From contig NZ_JAJFOW010000002.1 in assembly GCF_020731285.1 (NCBI RefSeq), forward strand, positions 1-64,000: a stretch of DNA of 64,000 nt, in the 5' to 3' direction. This document shows positions 34,062 through 43,793 of this stretch, piece by piece; the first letter of the stretch is position 1, and the number at the start of each line of letters is the position of its first letter. Position numbers and translations under genes: made by a program. This DNA comes from Cohnella baijiui. Lineage in GTDB: Bacteria; Bacillota; Bacilli; Paenibacillales; Paenibacillaceae. The notes beneath the pieces were generated by a model. It ran no database searches, was not told where the DNA came from, and saw nothing but the letters and a program-made list of their open reading frames with translations.

Positions 34062-35342
34062 TTATGCAATAATAATATTCGGTGCGAGATTTAACGGAGA
34101 ATTGCTGACTTGGCAACCTTCAAAGCGTGGTCCAAGATCAGCTTGCCATTTCTCTCCTTTCTCCTTCTTTAGTTCGTTTACTCCCGTTCTGACCTTCCAT
34201 TCAGCATCTTGAACAATCTGCTTAAAGTCACGGGTTTCTTTATTTTTCGCGATCAGTTCTTTCATCCATTTCGTTCCGAATTTAACATGATTTTTTTCGT
34301 CCACTACATCGTAGTCATGTTCGAGTGCTGTAAGCAAATCGTTGTGTTCAACAGCCATTTTCGTCCATTGTTTTTTGGGTACGAATGAACAAGCCTCCCC
34401 AACCTGCGTCAGAGCTGCAATTCTTTCCAGCAGCGGTACAGAGGTATATGCTTTGTAGTGTCCGACAGGAATCGGAACTTGATAAGGGTCTACCCCCATA
34501 GAACGTAGACGCGAAAACCCCATTTGCGAATGACGCGCTTCATCCCAGGTTTGGCGGATAAAATCTGCAATATACTCAAACGGCATATGTCTGCCGTCAT
34601 AAACGATGTTTGTTACTAAATCGATAATGGGCAATTCCGTAAAGTGAGTATACGAGTGGTGGGTCGGATGCTCCTCGTTTTCATTTACGGCATCAAAAAT
34701 ACGTTCAGCGCTTCTCCATACAAACCTGGGCTCCAGTTCCATCTCGGCAGGCACCTCATAATCCGGGTATTCCGTTTCTATGTTGACGTTTTCCTGTGAG
34801 CTGCCTCCATACAAATTCCCCAACCTTGCAATATGATCGCGAATTTCAATTTCGAACTTGATCACTTCGCGTTCTTTGTCAGCCGAAATGCTTCCCGCTT
34901 CCACGAACTGTTTTCCCCAAGCAATCTGCCTCTCCATCGCCGGGAGATGATCTTCGAAAACTTCCACCGACGGAGCGTCATTCAAGCGAAGCGTATTCTG
35001 AATATAGGTTCTGTAAGCCGCAACTTGCTCGACCTTCACAACACGATAAAACGCCGCGATAAAAAAGTCGGCATCCGCCGCGCTCATCAGATGGCGAACC
35101 AGATTCGTCCATGCTTCGTTTAATTGCTTCTCTGGTTGTGCGAGTCCGAAATCCTGAATTCTTTCTCGGAGCATGCGGCTTCGCTTTAAATCCTCATAGA
35201 CATGTCGAACGAATTGACATTTGTCGAGATATCGAGGGATGCGAGGACAATAGCCAATCGTATGACGGATCAAATCGAATTCCAAAGAAAAAAACAACTT
35301 CAATTTTTTTAATGCTTCTTCAGAGCTAAAATAAGCCATCAC
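34062..35342 (-). CDS. DUF455/ferritin-like diiron protein
   Basis: About 426 residues. I prefer the GTG at 35342 (AAAGGAG nine bases upstream; the next codon is ATG at 35339) over the longer frame to 35381. Helical throughout. Diiron-type ligand motifs are visible: WDEARHSQMGF and VDEKNHVKFGTKW, with further Glu residues earlier in FTELP. Members of this ferritin-like family act as oxygenases or as tRNA/small-molecule hydroxylases, but most are uncharacterised. It is monocistronic, with its own terminator. Confidence 0.75.
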   Translation of the reverse strand: MMAYFSSEEALKKLKLFFSLEFDLIRHTIGYCPRIPRYLDKCQFVRHVYEDLKRSRMLRERIQDFGLAQPEKQLNEAWTNLVRHLMSAADADFFIAAFYRVVKVEQVAAYRTYIQNTLRLNDAPSVEVFEDHLPAMERQIAWGKQFVEAGSISADKEREVIKFEIEIRDHIARLGNLYGGSSQENVNIETEYPDYEVPAEMELEPRFVWRSAERIFDAVNENEEHPTHHSYTHFTELPIIDLVTNIVYDGRHMPFEYIADFIRQTWDEARHSQMGFSRLRSMGVDPYQVPIPVGHYKAYTSVPLLERIAALTQVGEACSFVPKKQWTKMAVEHNDLLTALEHDYDVVDEKNHVKFGTKWMKELIAKNKETRDFKQIVQDAEWKVRTGVNELKKEKGEKWQADLGPRFEGCQVSNSPLNLAPNIIIA

Positions 35343-35453
35343 TGGATCAAACTCCTTTACCACATGAGATATGAATTTCACCTCAATTATAAGGTCAAGA
35401 ATGTAAAGGAGCTTTACTGAATTTCATACAGTATTTCACGTTTTTCATCAGGA

Positions 35454-36377
35454 TTACAACTTGTCTGAGACTTGCATTTCATCAACATTGATTCGCCGCT
35501 TAAACGCTTGTGGCGACAATCCAAGTTGGCGTTTAAAAAACATAGAAAAAGCTTGGACGGAGTCAAAATGCAACTTTTCAGCGATCGATGTAATGGATTC
35601 GCTGGACTGTCTTAGCAACTGTTTTGCTCTTTCCACCCACACACCCCGGACATACTCTCCAAGTGCAACTCCCATTTGACTTTTAAACTCTCTGTCGAGA
35701 TTCGACCTGCTCATGTTCACCCTCTTTGCGATCTCATCAATCTTCCCCATAAAATTCATGTCCATATGAACTAAATTTAGAACGTGCATCATCTCCGGTG
35801 TCAACGACTTCGTCTTCTCTTTCGTTAATCCATGCTGTCTTTCATAAATTCGAAAAATGACCGTCAGCATCGCACTCATATAAGATCGAACCATAAGGTG
35901 TGCATACGCGGAGTCCTCTTCTATTTCATTCATAATGTTATCCAGAAACGGTCTTATAACTTCATCCGAATCGTTGGAAATCCGTTGTATATTCAGCTTA
36001 TAATATTCTTTTTCCAACTCCGCCTGTTCGAACCGAAAACCAACCGCATAAACAAGAAATTTCGCATTGACCACAGCGCCTCCGCAATGTATCTCGCCAG
36101 GCTTGGTAACAAATATGTCTCCTTTTTTTACAGGAAACATCATACCTTCGAGGATGAACCAGCCTTCCCCCTCACAGACATAACATAACTCGAAATGATC
36201 GTGAAATTGAGTCGGGGTATACCACTTTTCATACCAAAATTTGCTTATATACAAAAATCTATCATAATAAACTGGAAAAGGGAGTTCAAAACGTATCTCC
36301 TCAGGCCAATAACAGGCCGTTTTGTTCCTCGGGCCTTCAAGCTTGATTGCATCGTGCTTATCATATTTCGACTTCAT
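35454..36377 (-). CDS. AraC family transcriptional regulator
   Basis: 307 residues from ATG 36377, with AAGGAG seven bases upstream. The N-terminus is a cupin sensor (FHDHFELCYVCEGEGWFILEG, KKGDIFVTKPGEIH). The C-terminus has two AraC HTH motifs (KIDEIAKRVNMSRSNLDREF and TSIAEKLHFDSVQAFSMFFKRQLG). Probably a sugar-responsive activator for one of the flanking operons. Separate from locus B by a terminator at 36485-36505. Confidence 0.9.
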   Translation of the reverse strand: MKSKYDKHDAIKLEGPRNKTACYWPEEIRFELPFPVYYDRFLYISKFWYEKWYTPTQFHDHFELCYVCEGEGWFILEGMMFPVKKGDIFVTKPGEIHCGGAVVNAKFLVYAVGFRFEQAELEKEYYKLNIQRISNDSDEVIRPFLDNIMNEIEEDSAYAHLMVRSYMSAMLTVIFRIYERQHGLTKEKTKSLTPEMMHVLNLVHMDMNFMGKIDEIAKRVNMSRSNLDREFKSQMGVALGEYVRGVWVERAKQLLRQSSESITSIAEKLHFDSVQAFSMFFKRQLGLSPQAFKRRINVDEMQVSDKL

Positions 36378-36484
36378 GAGTTTGCTCCTTCCCAAGGAGA
36401 TCTGCCCTGTCGTTCACGTTCAGCACCTTCATTTTACAATCGGAAACACGTATAAGATACAGCTGAAACGACACGCACAATCGT

Positions 36485-36505
36485 AAAAACCCCCTCACGG
36501 GGGTT
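36485..36505 (-). terminator. terminator of locus B
   Basis: Minus strand AACCCCC-GTGA-GGGGGTTTTT. It sits directly after a gene fragment and about 85 bp after the last open frame of locus B. Confidence 0.85.
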
Positions 36506-36507
36506 CA

Positions 36508-36562
36508 ATTGCTGTATAAAATGATCGACAATACTTTGGTATAGAGGTTTCTTGCCTGGCAT
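36508..36562 (-). pseudogene. 5' fragment of a GntR regulator gene
   Basis: From ATG 36562 the frame begins MPGKKPLYQSIVDHFIQQ, nearly identical to the start of the intact regulator at 33924 (MSDKKPLYQSIVDHFIQQ). DNA identity is nearly complete for about 48 bp and stops abruptly at the locus B terminator. Only the first helices of the DNA-binding domain remain, so it is not functional. It shows that a second related regulator once stood here or that the segment was copied. Confidence 0.75.
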
Positions 36563-36590
36563 ATCAAGTGACACTGCCCAGTTAATTGAT

Positions 36591-37301
36591 TTACGATATG
36601 ATTTCGGCAATATCGCAGTGATCCAATTCGTCGAAATCGATGCCCGGCAGCCGCTCGTCCGGTCCGATCATCACGCCTGAGGGCAATCGCTTATACCCGG
36701 CAAACGCCCGTTTGCCGCTGCGCTCGATTTCCCACAGCTTTCCGCTCGTTTTCCAGACAATATCTCCGGCCGTTCGGTGTATGCCGGGAAGCGGTACGGC
36801 TTCCGGCGAACGGACGCGAGAGCCGAGCCTTTCGATTAAATAGAGCCAGAAATGGACGCCGTAAGCGGGAGTCGTCGCGATGGAAAGGAGCGGATCGTCC
36901 GAAGCTATCGCCGAGGGCAGCGTACCGTCCGCGTAAACATAAGAAGCCATCGTCCGTTCAAGCTGCAGGACCTTCTCCGCTCGTTCCTCGTCCGGATGAC
37001 GACGCAAATCATCCTTCATCCAAGTTAACAGTCCCGGATACGCGGCCCCTATTGTAATCGGAGTCCGGATCCACTCTTTCACGTACGATTTGTCCTCCGG
37101 GTCCGTAACGGCCCCCCAACTCAGATGGAGAAGACCATCCTCCCCGTAAAACAGCGCATCAAACAAATGGCGTGTCATATTGTCCGCGATATCGCATACC
37201 TGTTCATCGCATATCCATTCGTTGATTTTATGCAGCATCGTGATGATGATATCGTAATATACCGTTCGTTCCGTAAAATTGTGGCTATCGCCGCGCTCCA
37301 T
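36591..37301 (-). pseudogene. C-terminal part of a decayed gene, family not recognised
   Basis: An open frame of 236 codons with no ribosome site before its ATG. It reads NFTERTVYYDIIITMLHKI, ADNMTRHLFDALFYGEDGLLHLSWG, IRTPITIGAAYPGLLTWMKDD and so on, all plausible protein with helical-barrel character. It follows the GH88-like fragment after a 12-bp gap and may be the remainder of the same ancestral region. If functional it would need a new start. I cannot name its family. Confidence 0.5.
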
Positions 37302-37313
37302 CAGGCCGATTCG

Positions 37314-37652
37314 TTAGTGGTAATAAGCTGGGCTCAAGTAATGGAGCAGGCTGGGTAGCCCGAATTGCTGTACAGCAGCGGGAGATTCATCATGCAGTCG
37401 ATGATCATTTTTCCTCTGCGGAACTCGCTGTCCAGGCTCTCCCAAGCTCGGATAGACCTGCAGCACCATTCCCGTCCAAAACGAACCCGTCCAGCTTCCG
37501 CTCGTATTCGTGACATAGGTCCCATCTTCACCCGGTGCGATATGCGGGAACGAGATTTCGAATTTGGCGGCGTTGCGATCGATTTTGCGAAAGATGGCGT
37601 CCAGTTCCCGCCGATACGATTGCGGATTTATGTCCCCCCCCCCCCCCTTCAA
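37314..37652 (-). pseudogene. frameshifted GH88-like (unsaturated glucuronyl hydrolase) gene
   Basis: Frame 1 reads RRELDAIFRKIDRNAAKF then GSWTGSFWTGMVLQVYPSLG, the N-terminal signature of GH88-type hydrolases. At about 37440 the sense switches to another frame: SEFRRGKMIIDCMMNLPLLY, a segment that in GH88 lies about 80 residues further on, followed by a stop. So the gene carries both a deletion and a frameshift. Its 5' end is a run of 14 G (see 37634-37647) where a ribosome site would be. Confidence 0.65.
37634..37647. repeat. homopolymer tract of 14 C (14 G on the coding strand)
   Basis: C14 on the plus strand lies between the stop of the 1082-residue mannosidase gene and the GH88-like fragment. 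Such runs are prone to slippage, so length may vary between cells or be misread in sequencing. Confidence 0.85.
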
Positions 37653-37673
37653 ACTACTAAGGGTACCGGCCCA

Positions 37674-40600
37674 CTAGCTGAACCGGATGCGGAACGATTT
37701 GATTTCATAAGGCTTGATGTTCGTTTCAAACCCTTCGTCCGTATGCGCGACCGACGATGCTTCCCGCTCCATCAGATTGACTTCATCAACCGAATGTATC
37801 GGAAGGGACGAAGCAAACCGGACGGTTCCCCGTTTGCCGGCGAACTCGTAGCAGCGGACGATCCAGTCCTCCGAGTCTTCAGCCTTCTTGATCGTATCGA
37901 TCGCCACATGGTCGCTGTCCGTTCCGAAGAAGCGGAGCGTCGGAGGCAGCGAATCCCCGTTTCGAGCGTCCGCCTCCGCAGACGTCCCGCCGCCAAGCTT
38001 GGCCACCTCGACCGGAATGTTCAACCGTGCTGCCTGAATCATCGTTCCCGCGGCAAACCAGTCTCCTTCGTGCGGCAGCAGCGAATACGTGAACGCGTGA
38101 TCGCCGATATCGGCATTGGCGTCCGGACTGACGGCCGATTTGATCAAGGTTAACCGCATCACATGGTCCCGCACGTCATGCCCGTATTTGCAATCGTTCA
38201 GCAAGCTGACGCCGCAGCCCCGCTCGGATAAGTCGATCCAGCGCTGGGCGCACGTCTCGAACCGGGCAAAATCCCAGCTGTTGTTCCAAAGTGTCGGACG
38301 CTGCACGTTGCCGAACTGGATTTCATGCGTGGCCGAAGTCGCCCGCACCGCGAGCGGAAACGCGACCTTCAGCAGCTGCTGGTGCTCCTGCCAGTGGACG
38401 CGGGTCGGGAAATCGATGCGCGGATCGTCGGCATACAGAATCATATCCTGTTCAATCGTCGAGCGTTCGTACGCCCAGTTGAACCGGATCACGGCACGAA
38501 GCTCATCTTGTTCGACGACGCGGACGGACTTCAGTTCGTTCACCTGTCGGACGCTCTCGTAATAGAAAATATCGATATCCCATGCATCGTTATTCAGCGG
38601 CTTATCCTCATGCACGTCGAACCGGTTGGCGGTTTCGCCGGCTGCGATCAACTCCCGGTTCGTACGCTTGTCGTAAAGGCGCGTCAATTGGCCTTCGGCA
38701 TTCCACTCGATCTCGTAGAAAGGCGTAGCAACCGAGCTCTCCGCAACGAGGAAAGGCTGCACGGGTTGATCGGCGGCCCGCAACGCGACATCGGCGGAGG
38801 CCTCCTCCGCTTCCTTGCAATACACCGTGGTGTAGCCAAGGCCGGGAATGTTCCGGACCCGGACAAGCAGCGCGTCTTCGCCGTTATCAAACTGAATCCG
38901 CTGTGTGGCCAAGCGTTGTCCGTCCGCACTCTCCCATATCGCGTTGCCGAAATGATTTTCCCATGGCAGACGAATGCATTCGTCTCTGTCCCACGTCAGC
39001 GTATTGAACACGATCCAGCTCGGCGATTCTCCCGCGGGAACGAGCCCGGCCAGACGCCCGAAGCCATCCGCGAACGCGCCCGCCGCCAGCTTCTCCGCTT
39101 CCGCGTATTCCAACCGGGAATCCTCGTACACTTCGGCGATCGAAGAGCCCGGCAAAATATCGTGAAACTGATTGCGCAGCACGATTTTCCAGCTTTCGTA
39201 CAGGCGGTCCGACGGGTAGCTGCCGAACCCCGCCAGCGCGCCCCAGAAGGCGGACACGATTTCCGCGTTGCGCAGCAGGTGCTCCATTTGCCGGTTCCTC
39301 TTTTTGATGAATGCCTGCGACGTATAGGTGCCGCGGTGCAGCTCCAGGTACAGCTCTCCGTCCCACTTGTGCACGTAACGGTCGGAACTCCGTACATTAT
39401 TTTCCAACTGATTGAAAAATTCGTCCGCCCTTCCCGTCGTCACGTTGGGCAACCCGGGCATCCGGTTGAGACGCCTGCGCATTTCCAGCATCTCGCGCGT
39501 CGGTCCGCCTCCGCCGTCCCCGTAGCCGAAGGCAAGCAGCAGCTCTTCGTTGATCTCCTTGTCGCGGTAATTGTCCCAGATTCCGGTTACCGTCTCCGGA
39601 AGCACTTCCCCGTTGTAGGTATAGAAGCGGTAAATGCCGTTTTTGTCATGACCCGGATGGGGCGTCGTAATATAGTGGGTCAAAATTTCGGTACCGTCGA
39701 TGCCCCGCCAATAGTAGGTATCATGCGGAAAACGGTTGTAGATGTTCCAGCTGATTTTGGTCGTCATGAAGTACCGGAGGCCGGCCTTCTGTAAAATTTG
39801 CGGCAGCGCCCAGCTGTAGCCGAACACGTCCGGCAGCCACAAATATTCGCACTGCGAGCCGTATTTCTGCTCGAAGAACCGCATGCCGTACAGCAGCTGG
39901 CGCACGAGCGATTCGCCGGACGGCACGTTGCAGTCCGACTCGAGCCACATCGCGCCTTTTGCTTCCCAGCGCCCTTCCCCGATGCGCTCTTCAATTTGCT
40001 CCATCAGCTGGGGATAGTCTCGCTCCAGATCTTCGTACAATTGCGGCTGCGTCACCATGAACACGTATTCGGGAAACTGCTCCATCAGACGAAGCACCGT
40101 GGAAAACGATCTTGCCGCTTTTTCGCGCGTATGCTTGAGCGTCCACAGCCAGGCGACATCGATATGCGTAGAGCCGATGCAGCGCACGGTAACGGCGCTC
40201 TGTTTCGGAATCGCCTCAAGCTCTTGCTTCAGCTTTCCATTGGCCTCTTTCACGCTCTCATAGAAACGAGTACTTCCCGGCGTGCGCCAATCGATCCATT
40301 GAAAGGCGCGATCGAGCGCCTTGAGCAGGCTACGGCTTTCCCAGCTGTTCTCATCCAGCACCTGGATCGTCTGCGAGACGGCCAACGAGGTGAAGTACAA
40401 GTCGTCGGTATCCGGCTCGACCAGCGCAAGAGCGGAGCAGCGAATCTCGTGCTCCAGCTCGCTCTTATCCGGCGTCATGCCGTTCAGACCGGTCCACACT
40501 TTGAACAGGAGCTCGATCTTCTGCCCGGCGGTTTCCGGCGGCAGGAACACTTCCCGATGGTTGCCGCCGACCCCCTGGTACGGTTTCCCGTTTAGAAACA

Positions 40601-40922
40601 AGAGCGATTCGAAGCCCGACGTGTGGCCGTACCCCGTTTTGCCGAAGTCGAACAGGCCAAGCATTTTTTTACCCGCCCATTCGGCCGGAACGGTCACCTC
40701 CGCCTTCAGCCAGGCGGTCAGGTCCCAACCGCGCCAGCGGCCGCCCAGTCCGATCTCGGTCCACTGGGCGTCCTCGGGAGGCATCGCCCCGACTACCGCC
40801 TCTTGATCGACCCATAACCGGTAGGGACCGGTTTGGCGGTGATCGATATAGCGGAAGCGCTCCAGCTCCCGGATGCGCGCCTCCAATTTGCGTGCCGTCA
40901 ACAGCATGTTATCATGAAGCAC
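37674..40922 (-). CDS. GH38 alpha-mannosidase (1082 aa, with N-terminal beta domain)
   Basis: Starts at GTG 40922 behind GGAGGG. A 230-residue N-terminal beta domain (LWVDQEAVVGAMPPEDAQWTE, WLKAEVTVPAEWAGKK) precedes the catalytic barrel: GSTHIDVAWLWTLKHT supplies the zinc His and Asp, and YLWLPDVFGYSWALPQIL holds the nucleophile. QFHDILPGSSI follows. This is the long cytosolic class related to yeast and vertebrate cytosolic mannosidases. It differs from the two shorter GH38 types nearby, giving locus B three classes. It starts 43 bp after the 933-residue gene. Confidence 0.92.
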   Translation of the reverse strand: MLHDNMLLTARKLEARIRELERFRYIDHRQTGPYRLWVDQEAVVGAMPPEDAQWTEIGLGGRWRGWDLTAWLKAEVTVPAEWAGKKMLGLFDFGKTGYGHTSGFESLLFLNGKPYQGVGGNHREVFLPPETAGQKIELLFKVWTGLNGMTPDKSELEHEIRCSALALVEPDTDDLYFTSLAVSQTIQVLDENSWESRSLLKALDRAFQWIDWRTPGSTRFYESVKEANGKLKQELEAIPKQSAVTVRCIGSTHIDVAWLWTLKHTREKAARSFSTVLRLMEQFPEYVFMVTQPQLYEDLERDYPQLMEQIEERIGEGRWEAKGAMWLESDCNVPSGESLVRQLLYGMRFFEQKYGSQCEYLWLPDVFGYSWALPQILQKAGLRYFMTTKISWNIYNRFPHDTYYWRGIDGTEILTHYITTPHPGHDKNGIYRFYTYNGEVLPETVTGIWDNYRDKEINEELLLAFGYGDGGGGPTREMLEMRRRLNRMPGLPNVTTGRADEFFNQLENNVRSSDRYVHKWDGELYLELHRGTYTSQAFIKKRNRQMEHLLRNAEIVSAFWGALAGFGSYPSDRLYESWKIVLRNQFHDILPGSSIAEVYEDSRLEYAEAEKLAAGAFADGFGRLAGLVPAGESPSWIVFNTLTWDRDECIRLPWENHFGNAIWESADGQRLATQRIQFDNGEDALLVRVRNIPGLGYTTVYCKEAEEASADVALRAADQPVQPFLVAESSVATPFYEIEWNAEGQLTRLYDKRTNRELIAAGETANRFDVHEDKPLNNDAWDIDIFYYESVRQVNELKSVRVVEQDELRAVIRFNWAYERSTIEQDMILYADDPRIDFPTRVHWQEHQQLLKVAFPLAVRATSATHEIQFGNVQRPTLWNNSWDFARFETCAQRWIDLSERGCGVSLLNDCKYGHDVRDHVMRLTLIKSAVSPDANADIGDHAFTYSLLPHEGDWFAAGTMIQAARLNIPVEVAKLGGGTSAEADARNGDSLPPTLRFFGTDSDHVAIDTIKKAEDSEDWIVRCYEFAGKRGTVRFASSLPIHSVDEVNLMEREASSVAHTDEGFETNIKPYEIKSFRIRFS

Positions 40923-40964
40923 TTGATTCCCTCCTCCTCCTATTGGTTGCTGCTCTTAGCCAAG

Positions 40965-43766
40965 TCAGAACGTGACCCTGACGTTTGCAATCGTGTTGGC
41001 GGCCACCGGAACGGCGATCCGATCGCCGTCGATGCGGACGGCAGGTACATCCGAAAGCGATGACTCGTGCATATCGACGAGCCTCGCTTGCCGCGGAGCG
41101 CTCGGAAGCCGCACCCCCGCTTCCGTCTCCGCCCCTTCCGTCTCGTAAAGCCGCACGATCCAGTCCCCGCTCCCGTCTTCCGCCAGCTTGATCGCGGAGA
41201 CGGCAACGTTGCCCGTTACTTGTCCGGCCAAGCCGTACGTCGCAGGCAGCCGGCCCTCGCGGGCGATATCCGATAGCACGTGCAGCGGATGATGGTACAG
41301 CCGGCCGAATTCGATGAGGTCGCGGTTCGACGTGCCATGGGCCAGCGCGATGGCGATCCGGAAGCGGTGCACGCCCAGCTCCGGGTGCGGATCCGGATCG
41401 TACGAGCTGCGCAGCAGCGTGACGGAAAGCGAGTTGTCCGTGCCGCGGAAGCCGTGCTTGGCGCCGGCCAGCAGCATGAACGATCGGCCCCTTCCTTCCT
41501 TGCGGCGGCCGAACGCCCAACCGTTCGCGGGAACGTCCTGCTCCCTCGCCCCCCGGACAACGGTGCCGAACGGAATATCATACACATATTCGTCGCAATC
41601 GTAGGCGAACGGCAGATGGAAATGCAGCTGCGGGATGCCTAGCCCGGCCTTGCCGATCTCCTGCCAGTCGCATTCGACTTCGAAGCTCAGCAGGCTGCTG
41701 CCCGCGTCGAGCGACACTTCGGCCGCAAGCTTCGAGTCGCCGAACGACATCTCGTATCGAATCGCTTGACGCACGCCGGCGCCGTCGTAACGCTTCGACA
41801 GCCTGACTTGCCCGTGAGCGCTTTGGATTTCCATATAGCGGCCGACAATCCAGGCGGACATCCCTTTGTTGAAGTCTTCCTGCACGAACCGGAAAATGCC
41901 GGAGGGCCGTCCCGGGTCGATCAGCTCCTCTCCGCTCTCCTTGTCGACGAATGAGACAATCGAAGCGTCGACCGGATGGAACACCACCCGGATCCGTTCG
42001 TTTTCCAGAACGAATTCGTCTACCTTCTCTAGCCGGGGCTCGACCTGGAAGGGCAGCGGATCCTCCCGCGCTTCCGTTCTCATCGCGTAGGTGCTGTAGC
42101 CGAACGCGGGAACGCGCACCTTGACGAGCGCGCGCATGAAATAATGGGACCAATAATGGTTGAATCCATGATCGATGATCTGGTGCTCCGTCGCGCGGCC
42201 CTCGTCGTCTTCGAAGACGACGTGCGAAATGTTGCCGTTCCAGTCCCACAGCACGAATTCGGCAACCTCTTCCCGGTCGACAGGCGTGGTGTTATAGATG
42301 TGGAAAATGCGCGTGCCGCCCCGTCCGCGTCCGACCTGCGACACTTTGAAATCTTTGCTCCCGTAGCCGACGCCGGCCCCTTCCGAAATCGAATCGGCGA
42401 TCGGCTCGTCGCTGATGAACTTCGACGTGTCGATCTCGGCGGATAGGGCCAGCAGCGCCCGGTGCCGAGCCGAATGGGTCGTCGCCATCGTGTGCTGGAA
42501 CATGCCCAGCGCATGCTCCCGCGTCTCGGTGACGCCGGACCCCGGCAAAATATCGTGAAATTGAGCGAACAGCACGTTCCTCCATGCTTCCTCGAACCGG
42601 TCCGCCCGGTAAGCCTCCCCGGTGCGGAGGTGGGCGATCGCGCCCAGCGCTTCGGCTTCGTATAGCGCCGCTTCGGCCGTGCGGTTAGCCAGCTTGATGC
42701 GGCTCTGCGAAGTATAGCAGCCGCTGAACACGAAGTTCAGCTCGTCTTGCACGACCGGAAGCTGATCGGCGACCTGCTCGACCAAGGCGAAAAATTGCGC
42801 GTACGTGCCGAATTCGACGGTCGGATAAACCGGCCACGTCGCCATATCGAGCAGGCGTTCGATATCGCGCCGCGTCGGACCGCCGCCGTGATCGCCGATT
42901 CCGTACACCTTCAGCATCGTCGTCATGTTGTGCTTCGCGCAGAACTCGGGCACATATAGCCCCGCTCCATATTCGATGTAGGCGTTGTACCAGATCGGCT
43001 CGCGGTACGCGATCACGGACTTGCCGGACGGCGCGACCCAGCGGTAGATATGGTGGCCTTCATAGCCGCGGCAATGATAATAATAGCGGACTCCGCCGTC
43101 GGCCAATATTTCCGGAACGTTCGCGCTATGTCCGAACGTATCCGGCTCGAAATCGATATTCAGCGACTCTGGCGGGATATCCAGCAGCTTGGACAAATAA
43201 CGGCGCGTGTAGAGCAGGTGGCGCGACAAGCTTTCACCGTTTGGCATGTTCTTGTCTGCTTCCACCCAATGCGACGCCGTCACCTCCCAGCGCCCTTCCT
43301 TGACTCTTTGTTTGATTTCCGGCAGCATCTCGGGGGCATATTCCTCGACGATGCGGTAAATCGCCGCCTGCGACTGGGAGAACGTGAAGGACGGATATTC
43401 CTTCAAGAGATCCAGAACCGTCCGGAACGTATCGAGCGTAATTTGCACGGTCTCGTCCCAGCCCCACTGCCAGTTCATATCGATGTGGGCATGCGCCGTA
43501 CACAGCAGCCTGAGCTTCTTGGCCTCCGCAGAAAGTCCGGCAATCATGCCTTCCGCCTGAACGGCGGCGCTTCGCGTGATGACGCCTTCTTCGGAAGCCC
43601 GGTCGGTCAAGTAATCGACAGCCTTTTCCAGCAGCGAATCGAATCGTCCACCGTTCACTTTGGACAACCGGTACGCGTATTCGAGCTGCGTCAGGATTCT
43701 CTCCGGCCAATAGCCGGAAGCTTTGTGCCGGATCAGGCGCTGCAATTCGGGCACAAGGGCATGCAT
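40965..43766 (-). CDS. GH38 alpha-mannosidase (933 aa), paralogue of 18148-20949
   Basis: Same length and nearly the same sequence as the locus A gene, including TAHAHIDMNWQWGWDE (zinc His, Asp), NIDFEPDTFGHSANVPEI (nucleophile) and QFHDILPGSGV. Changes are scattered, and GC is higher here in third positions. No signal peptide. Together with the 1082- and 890-residue enzymes it should hydrolyse several mannosidic linkages. Starts 27 bp after the second permease of locus B. Confidence 0.93.
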   Translation of the reverse strand: MHALVPELQRLIRHKASGYWPERILTQLEYAYRLSKVNGGRFDSLLEKAVDYLTDRASEEGVITRSAAVQAEGMIAGLSAEAKKLRLLCTAHAHIDMNWQWGWDETVQITLDTFRTVLDLLKEYPSFTFSQSQAAIYRIVEEYAPEMLPEIKQRVKEGRWEVTASHWVEADKNMPNGESLSRHLLYTRRYLSKLLDIPPESLNIDFEPDTFGHSANVPEILADGGVRYYYHCRGYEGHHIYRWVAPSGKSVIAYREPIWYNAYIEYGAGLYVPEFCAKHNMTTMLKVYGIGDHGGGPTRRDIERLLDMATWPVYPTVEFGTYAQFFALVEQVADQLPVVQDELNFVFSGCYTSQSRIKLANRTAEAALYEAEALGAIAHLRTGEAYRADRFEEAWRNVLFAQFHDILPGSGVTETREHALGMFQHTMATTHSARHRALLALSAEIDTSKFISDEPIADSISEGAGVGYGSKDFKVSQVGRGRGGTRIFHIYNTTPVDREEVAEFVLWDWNGNISHVVFEDDEGRATEHQIIDHGFNHYWSHYFMRALVKVRVPAFGYSTYAMRTEAREDPLPFQVEPRLEKVDEFVLENERIRVVFHPVDASIVSFVDKESGEELIDPGRPSGIFRFVQEDFNKGMSAWIVGRYMEIQSAHGQVRLSKRYDGAGVRQAIRYEMSFGDSKLAAEVSLDAGSSLLSFEVECDWQEIGKAGLGIPQLHFHLPFAYDCDEYVYDIPFGTVVRGAREQDVPANGWAFGRRKEGRGRSFMLLAGAKHGFRGTDNSLSVTLLRSSYDPDPHPELGVHRFRIAIALAHGTSNRDLIEFGRLYHHPLHVLSDIAREGRLPATYGLAGQVTGNVAVSAIKLAEDGSGDWIVRLYETEGAETEAGVRLPSAPRQARLVDMHESSLSDVPAVRIDGDRIAVPVAANTIANVRVTF

Positions 43767-43793
43767 GGCGATCTCCCCTTTCCTTTTGGCCTT

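Noticed and set aside
38325..39794. 489-codon plus-strand frame within the 1082-residue mannosidase gene
   Set aside because: Shadow frame; the opposite strand encodes a complete GH38 enzyme.
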